This document shows positions 58,158-64,000 of a stretch of DNA of 64,000 nucleotides, piece after piece. A program made the position numbers and the translations under genes. The notes beneath the pieces were generated by a model. It was not told where the DNA came from, searched no databases, and worked only from the letters and a program-made list of their open reading frames with translations. The stretch lies in contig OX375874.1 in the NCBI GenBank assembly GCA_947359465.1, forward strand, positions 87,721,672 to 87,785,671, given 5' to 3'. Source of the DNA: Metellina segmentata. Its lineage: Eukaryota > Arthropoda > Arachnida > Araneae > Tetragnathidae. Numbering within the stretch: the first letter of the stretch is position 1; each line of letters starts with the position of its first letter.

Positions 58158-60353
58158 TATAATCAAACATAAACTTTGGGTTATTTCGAATTTTTTGTTA
58201 GTGTACTCGCAATTTGTGCTGTCATTCAAGATATCTTATACCATCTGCTACATTCTTGTATGACATGGAGCCAAGTACTAACAAGAGAATGCTTTTAGGA
58301 TTAATTTCTTTGTTTTTAAGGAAACATAGAGAAGTGATTTAAACCGGGGTTGCATATTTCCATGAATCATTGTTTAAAAAACTTGTCATGTACGCTGTTT
58401 GAAACAATCGAGTATGTTTGACAGTTAAAAAGTGACAATTTTAAGCAGTGTTACATTGTTTCCTACTCACAGAGCACATTGAATTTCCTTCACATAACTT
58501 GTTCAGAGAAAGCTTTTTGTAACTCAAGGCAGATTTGGACTATACTTAACATTTGAAATGAATTACACTGAATTCCTTTAGTATTTATGTGTTAGGTTTA
58601 TTTTATTTAATTCATCCCAAGAAAGTATTGGAAAAATAATATAGATGAGATTAGATTAGATTTAATAATTACCAATCTTCTCACACAATTCTTTGTTCCG
58701 ATCGAATGACAGCAATTAGTAATTATTTTATTTTATTTAATAAAATGTTTCAACTGTGTTTTCATAAATACTAACGTATATTTTACTTGCGTTTTCGATT
58801 GATGGGGATTAACCAAACAAGTATATTCTATTTTTTTAACACCAAAATTATTTGGGAAAGGTATTGAAATGTGTAGGCTCTTTCACTGGATACATCCCTC
58901 AGAAACTCAGGTATGTCTTAATTAAGTACCGAAATAATGCTTCAGTTAGATACAGGTATAAGATAAGTAAATATATTTCTATTTTTTTTAATCTTTTAAA
59001 ATAAAAGTGACTAGTTATAACCTATGAATAAACTATGGGCAACCTCAGTTTGCAAAGTTCTAGATATTATAGTATATTGAGTAGTAATTTCTGAGTGATA
59101 GAGTGAAGTTTTTCAAGAATGGAAAGTTTTGTCTCATTCATTATTTTATGTATGACTCATCATTTCAAAAGTTAAAATTCTCTGTATAGTAGTCTGCGAA
59201 GTGAAACAACTAACAAGTAAAATATAATTTTTCTTTTCTGTTTTTTTATAAAATCACAGAAATTAGAAGTTGAGGGTAATGTCACTTAAAAGTCTTTTCT
59301 GACAGTATAATAGTTTGATATACTTCTAAAGGAATTTTTATTTCAATTTTTTCTTTTCTATAAACAAAATGGTGCCTTATATACGTATAGAAAAAAATTC
59401 CCACCTACTAATGTTTTTAATAGCAAATGTGAGAACTTAAGTACTGTAAACTGTCCCATCATCAGCCCGATGAATAAATAGTAAAATATTTCTTACTCAT
59501 TGTATCACATGCGTTTCATCACCATAGAAAACGGAACTTACGGAATTTCATTGACAATTATTTTCTTACACATTTCCTCTCAATATTTATTTGTACATTT
59601 TGGGAAATATTTGGGAAATATGCACATGGAGAAAGAAAACAAAACGTAAACACTTTTTCGGTTATGAATATTTTCTGATAATTTGTGTACACTTACCATT
59701 TAGAATAATTCTTAACCAAATCTTCCACGAAGATTTGTTTTCAAATCTTCAACACATTTCTTTGTTCATTCTTTTGTACTTCAGCGCTTTTATTTTTTGT
59801 AGAAAACAGGACAAAATGAAAAGTATTATTCTATTCCAAATAGTACTTTTAGAATGTTGTGAACGAATGGTATCTTTTTTTTATTTAATTGAACAAACTC
59901 AAACGATAAAATAATAAATTACGTAATGTTTTGGACGATAGTAAAACTGGGTGTTCCCATTTAGTAGTTTCTTAGAATTAGATCAAAAATGCAATGTGGT
60001 ACAACTATTCATTTAATTTTACTATTATTGATAAGTTAATAGTTAACATGTAATCCTTACGCAATATTTTTAAATTTGAATTTGTAGAGAACAATATTTC
60101 CTTTTGAATTGTACCTTTGAATTTGCTCTAGTATGAATAGTGTTCGAAATAAAGGAGGTGGAACGTTTTCTTTTAACGTGACTGTACATGGTTTCTATCT
60201 AGAAATCAAATATCTGAATTTAAAAAAGTAACATATGGATTGGATTTAAAACTGAATGTATATTGGAGTAAAATACATTTTTAATAGGACTTTGCTGATC
60301 TTAGTATAAAACCACAGTTAAGAATTGTGAAAAATTGAAATTTTTTATCTTAG
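58158..60353. other. Gene-free AT-rich DNA
   Basis: No supportable gene. A 107-codon plus frame at 59591-59914 is Phe/Ile/Leu-rich as expected by chance, with no splice or start context of note. Confidence 0.5.
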
Positions 60354-60548
60354 GCCCAGTGTACACATCCGGTTTTTAAACGTGCGGCGCCGCTGCCGCA
60401 ACGAAAGTGCGGTCTGAGATCCAATAGATCCAATGGAATAGTGCACACATGCCTCCGGCGACGCACGTCCAACTTGCGTGCAATTTGCACCGCAGTTCCC
60501 CACGGCGCCGCAGCTCGCAACACACGCGTCTTCGTTCTGAAGTACCAT
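60354..60548. repeat. GC-rich MITE-like fragment
   Basis: A GC-rich island in AT-rich DNA. It starts TTAGGCCCAGTGTACACATC, similar in style to the GGCC...TTCACA end of the PIF/Harbinger-type MITE at 27850, and contains inverted GCGGCGCCGC-type blocks (about 60387-60397 and 60502-60512). No matching right end was found, so it is one-ended or decayed. The overlapping minus frames of 67-68 codons are products of the GC content. Confidence 0.4.
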
Positions 60549-61229
60549 GCTTTCATAAATAAATGGAATATAAATAATAATTAATAAATGGTTGTATCCA
60601 GTAACGTCTATTTTGTTTTAAAATATACTTTTTCGTACACCAAGTAAGCGAAATAAACACGTTTTCTTCGTCAGAAGTAAAAAACTAAGTAATAAAACTG
60701 TGAACATAATTTAAATTGATCTTAGAATAACTTTAATTTGAAAATTAAAAATGGTTCGTTTTCATTTCATGGCACGTTTATTGTTATATACTACATTACA
60801 TTTAAGTACATTTATTTCAATTATGTATTAATTAAAATAATTATTACTGAGCATCTGAATGTTCGACAAAAAAAGTGCTTACGAAATTTTTTTTGTTAAA
60901 GTTAAACAAGAAAATATTTCTACTCAATTCCACGATACCTCAAATTTCCCTTTCATGACACTTTTTATTTGACGTTGTTGTGTGAAAATCAGATAAAACT
61001 GCAGAGTTAAAATTTCCTGTCTATGAATTTAAAATTCGAAGCAAGTATCTAAACCTCTTAAACCTAATATTTTAAATTCTAAATTATTAACCAGTACATT
61101 TTTGCACGCATCTCTCAATATGAAATACACCCACTTGGTATTTCAAATTACAGAAGATGACTTTGCAAATGATTCATAAAACCCTCGGTTTTGATTGTCC
61201 GTTTAACCCATTAAAAAGAGTTAAATTTT
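60549..61229. other. Gene-free AT-rich DNA
   Basis: Nothing recognisable apart from weak similarity of its last part to 62330-62385, the start of the local duplication. Confidence 0.4.
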
Positions 61230-61665
61230 TTTCTCATAAGTTAGAACATAAAATCAGAACAGGAAAATTCAAACCAGACATATCGCACCCCGGCAAGAAA
61301 AGTGACAGAATTCAAAATTGCAGAATTTGACGAACATCAACTTAACGATACTATAAAACTTAAATTGAAAGAGTATAAGCTTCTTTTAAATTTTATGTAA
61401 GTATTTATGGTGGTAACTTCTATTTTATTCTATAGAATAATAATATAACACTCTAAGGCACCTCATACATATTTTTCAAAGACATAACATCAAAATTTAT
61501 ATTTTTTGACTTGCGTCACTTTTCTTGCCGGAGTGCGATATGTATGAAGTGCAAGGAAATATTTGAGTATGAGAGCCTTTCATCTGAGAAATTGCTTATC
61601 ACGACAATTTATAAATTACAGATTCTAGGCATCTACTCTCTGTCGAAAAGCATCTCTAATAATAA
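61230..61665. repeat. Local duplication, unit 1 (interrupted by a TIR element)
   Basis: 61235-61277 together with 61544-61660 aligns with 62385-62560 (for example AAATCAGAAYAGGAAAATTY, then ATTGYTTRYCAYRAYAATTT and CTATTCTCT-like words). The intervening 61278-61543 has no counterpart in unit 2. Divergence is moderate. Confidence 0.6.
61278..61543. mobile_element. ~265-bp MITE with ~40-bp TIRs
   Basis: The left end CATATCGCACCCCGGCAAGA... (61279 onward) and the mirrored right end ...TCTTGCCGGAGTGCGATATG (to about 61542) are inverted repeats of roughly 40 bp with a few mismatches. The interior is AT-rich and noncoding. It is absent from the paralogous site near 62430. The target duplication is not clear and the superfamily is unassigned. 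Confidence 0.75.
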
Positions 61666-62384
61666 ATAAGATAGACAATTTTATAAGCTTTTCCCATTAT
61701 TTTTCTCAAAAGAGGTGGGAAACTTCGTAATTAGGATAGTGCACTAAGGTTTAACAGACTAAAACCTAAGGCCATTAAAGGATTTCGAACCACAACAAAG
61801 GTACATATTCCGATCGAGATTCAAATTCAGCATTTCTGGTACCGTGAAAGCCATCGCAGTATACAAACTATCCATATTTAAGTTACAAACCAAATAATTT
61901 TACTGTAACGTAAAAATTATATTCCTCAATACAATTTTCATTAATGTCCAATGAAGTAAAATCTATTCTTTATCTTTATGTGTACAGTAATAGAAATATA
62001 AATCTAGGAATACGATAAGCTGTTTTTCCTCAGACACCAATGATAAATCTCGGTTCTGATCTCTTTAGTGGTATCTCGGAGTGAGAAATCAATTCATTAA
62101 GTCGTTTTTTTTTTAAAGTTCACATCTTATTTTGTGCCTGGTTTATATTTAACAATGTTCCAGAAAATGTAATTTTAATTCATTTTACTTAATCGAATCC
62201 AATTTTTTTTTCTCGTGTGTATGTATCGGATTCCTCTATAAATTGATGAACTGCATTAAAATCTGTAATTTTAAACGCTGCATTCCAATTAATCGTTCTT
62301 GAGAACTTTACAAGTTATTTACATAAAACTTGTTTTAGAACCGTTAATTTCGATTTTAATAACTTATCCTTCAAATAAGGGTTA
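61666..62384. other. Gene-free AT-rich DNA
   Basis: Spacer between the two units of the local duplication; nothing else seen. Confidence 0.4.
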
Positions 62385-62560
62385 AAATCTTTTCCTATCA
62401 GTTGAATATGAAATCAGAATAGGAAAATTTAAACAGGACGAAAATATGGAAAATACGGAAATAGCTGCTTAAGATAGCTTTCATTCTAAAGAATTGTTTG
62501 CCATAATAATTTACCTATCACAGAATTCTATAAAGCTATTCTCTTTGTAGAGAAGCGTGC
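62385..62560. repeat. Local duplication, unit 2 (without the TIR element)
   Basis: Paralogous to 61230-61665 but lacking the 265-bp insertion, so it approximates the pre-insertion site. Confidence 0.6.
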
Positions 62561-64000
62561 CATTATATCCAAAGCACTCAGAAATGCAAAGAGAAGAGGG
62601 AAGTCTTTGATAGTCGTTCAGTCAATTGAAGTTAAAACAGAAAGATGCAACAGAAAAGAAAAAGAAAAGGAAGGTCAGTGTGTCTAGGTCGAAACCTTCA
62701 TTTAAGAAACCTTAAGGACTCTTTGGAAGAGTGGAGTGAAGTTGCTCCTTTTTTTACAAATCAGCCTGTCAAAACTGTATTCCTCTCACTGTATTTGGCT
62801 TCGATGTCCTCCATTGCAAATGCGGGTATGTTTTGAGTGTTTGTGGCACAGAGATCCTATTACTTTGTGTCAGTTGACAACGATAGGTTCGAGTGTGTTC
62901 AAAAGACAAAGAGTTGCTTGACACCACAAATGAGCACAAGCTTAAATTGCTTCTATTAACTTCGGTATTTGCTTTTAAAGATGTTTGTAAGAAGCATAAC
63001 AAACATGAAGATTAGCAAGGATTATGAATACATATCTGACTCCTGTTTGTTGTATTAGGAATGAATGTTCATTCACAAGTCAAGCTTGAATCTCTAGCAT
63101 GAAAACATGACACATTAAAATCTGTATTTGACAGCTAACAAAGTTAACTTATTCCAATCCTCCTTTGAATCCGCATTCTTTTAAGAAGCCTTTCAATTAA
63201 GCAACATGGCATCTTTTGATCGGAGTGTATTCGTACTTGTATTAGAAGGTTCAAAAAGCAAATTTGAAGCATTTTAACGCTGCAGATAAGTCGTATATTA
63301 ATAAGGTACAAATAAGCTGGACTTACGGAAAATGTTCTAGTGGTTTATTGCGATTTCATAAATCCTTCTCAAGAAGGAAAAGGAAGATTAAGTTTCCTTA
63401 TACAGAAAAGTATTATCGTGCAGTTATTTCAATTTATGAAGGTGTAAGGATATCCTCAAGATTGCAAAAATTATTGTTAAAGTTTCGTCAAATCATCGAC
63501 CATCTGCAGGGCAATTCTATTTCTAGATGAGTCATGCTAGTCAATTTCGCGTTCTGTTTCTATATTAGTAGTAAACATCTGCATCGAAATCTTAATTGAA
63601 GTATCTATACACTATGACCATTAGCAGAGAATTCCTCCCTGAAGCGGGAGAACAAGTGACAAACTCTCCTTACACCCACAAACAGTTTATTAATCTAATT
63701 TACATTACGTGGACACAACATATATATTTACAGGGAACAGCTACACTTTTGGCGCACTTCTAAAGTCGCTAAGGAAATAATTATTTCCTAACTCTTTTTC
63801 TGTCGAAATTTTTTTTTACAACACACTTTAAAAAAAATGCATGTTGAAAAAGAAAAAAAGCAAGAAATAATACAACCTGATAATGTCAGAATGGACAATA
63901 TGCATGATTTTCAAATTCATTTTAAAATGAAAGAGCACGAAAAACTACGTAGAAAAATGCCACTTAAACTTCAATCTGACGACATTAATTATATTTAAAA
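62561..64000. other. Gene-free AT-rich DNA to window end
   Basis: Frames of 61-88 codons occur (for example 63264-63530) but none has splice sites or composition that would continue the secreted-protein gene. If that gene extends beyond 50785, its next exon is either unrecognised here or beyond 64000. Confidence 0.45.

Noticed and set aside
60345..60556. Overlapping 67-68-codon minus frames
   Set aside because: They result from the GC-rich MITE-like fragment and lack any domain.

Overview
This 64 kb window is eukaryotic nuclear DNA. It is AT-rich, nearly free of long reading frames, and carries introns with consensus splice sites and many decayed transposons. The mix points to an arthropod, most likely an insect or a close relative: Tc1/mariner transposase relics, Helitrons with A|TC...CTAG|T ends, tRNA-derived SINEs, a PIF/Harbinger-type MITE, and an insect-style CAAAATG start context. 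I cannot name the species.

Layout. 1-34.6 kb looks intergenic or deep intronic and holds layered repeats. These include three copies of one hairpin-ended Helitron family (485-1593, 8672-10222, 33069-34615), a TIR element at 7110-8073, a deleted mariner at 11381-11849, several SINEs (17994, 20466, 23219, 26797, 31143-31826, 31852), a Helitron 3' end at 23735, a short Tc1/mariner-type element with unusually long TIRs (24208-24911), and a 183-bp MITE (27850-28032). Several local tandem duplications are also present.

36.97-50.8 kb carries the only convincing protein gene. Three plus-strand exons join in frame (36973-37116, 47516-47601, 49708-50784). They encode the N-terminal ~406 residues of a secreted or signal-anchored protein whose mature part has no cysteine and is rich in Ser, Thr, Pro, His, Gln and Met. 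Its signal peptide is split by a 10.4-kb intron. The gene probably continues past a donor at 50785, but I found no further exon. I do not recognise the family.

52.6-58.2 kb is a transposon cluster: a short Helitron (52618-53025), three separate Tc1/mariner transposase relics (53060, 55926, 56548), and a Helitron-related remnant. 58.2-64 kb has no gene I can support. It does hold a GC-rich MITE-like fragment and a TIR element sitting in one copy of a local duplication whose other copy lacks it.

The best leads are the Helitron family (doubled 3' terminal modules, internal unit amplification, 5'-end swapping) and the unidentified secreted protein. No genes here act together as a pathway.
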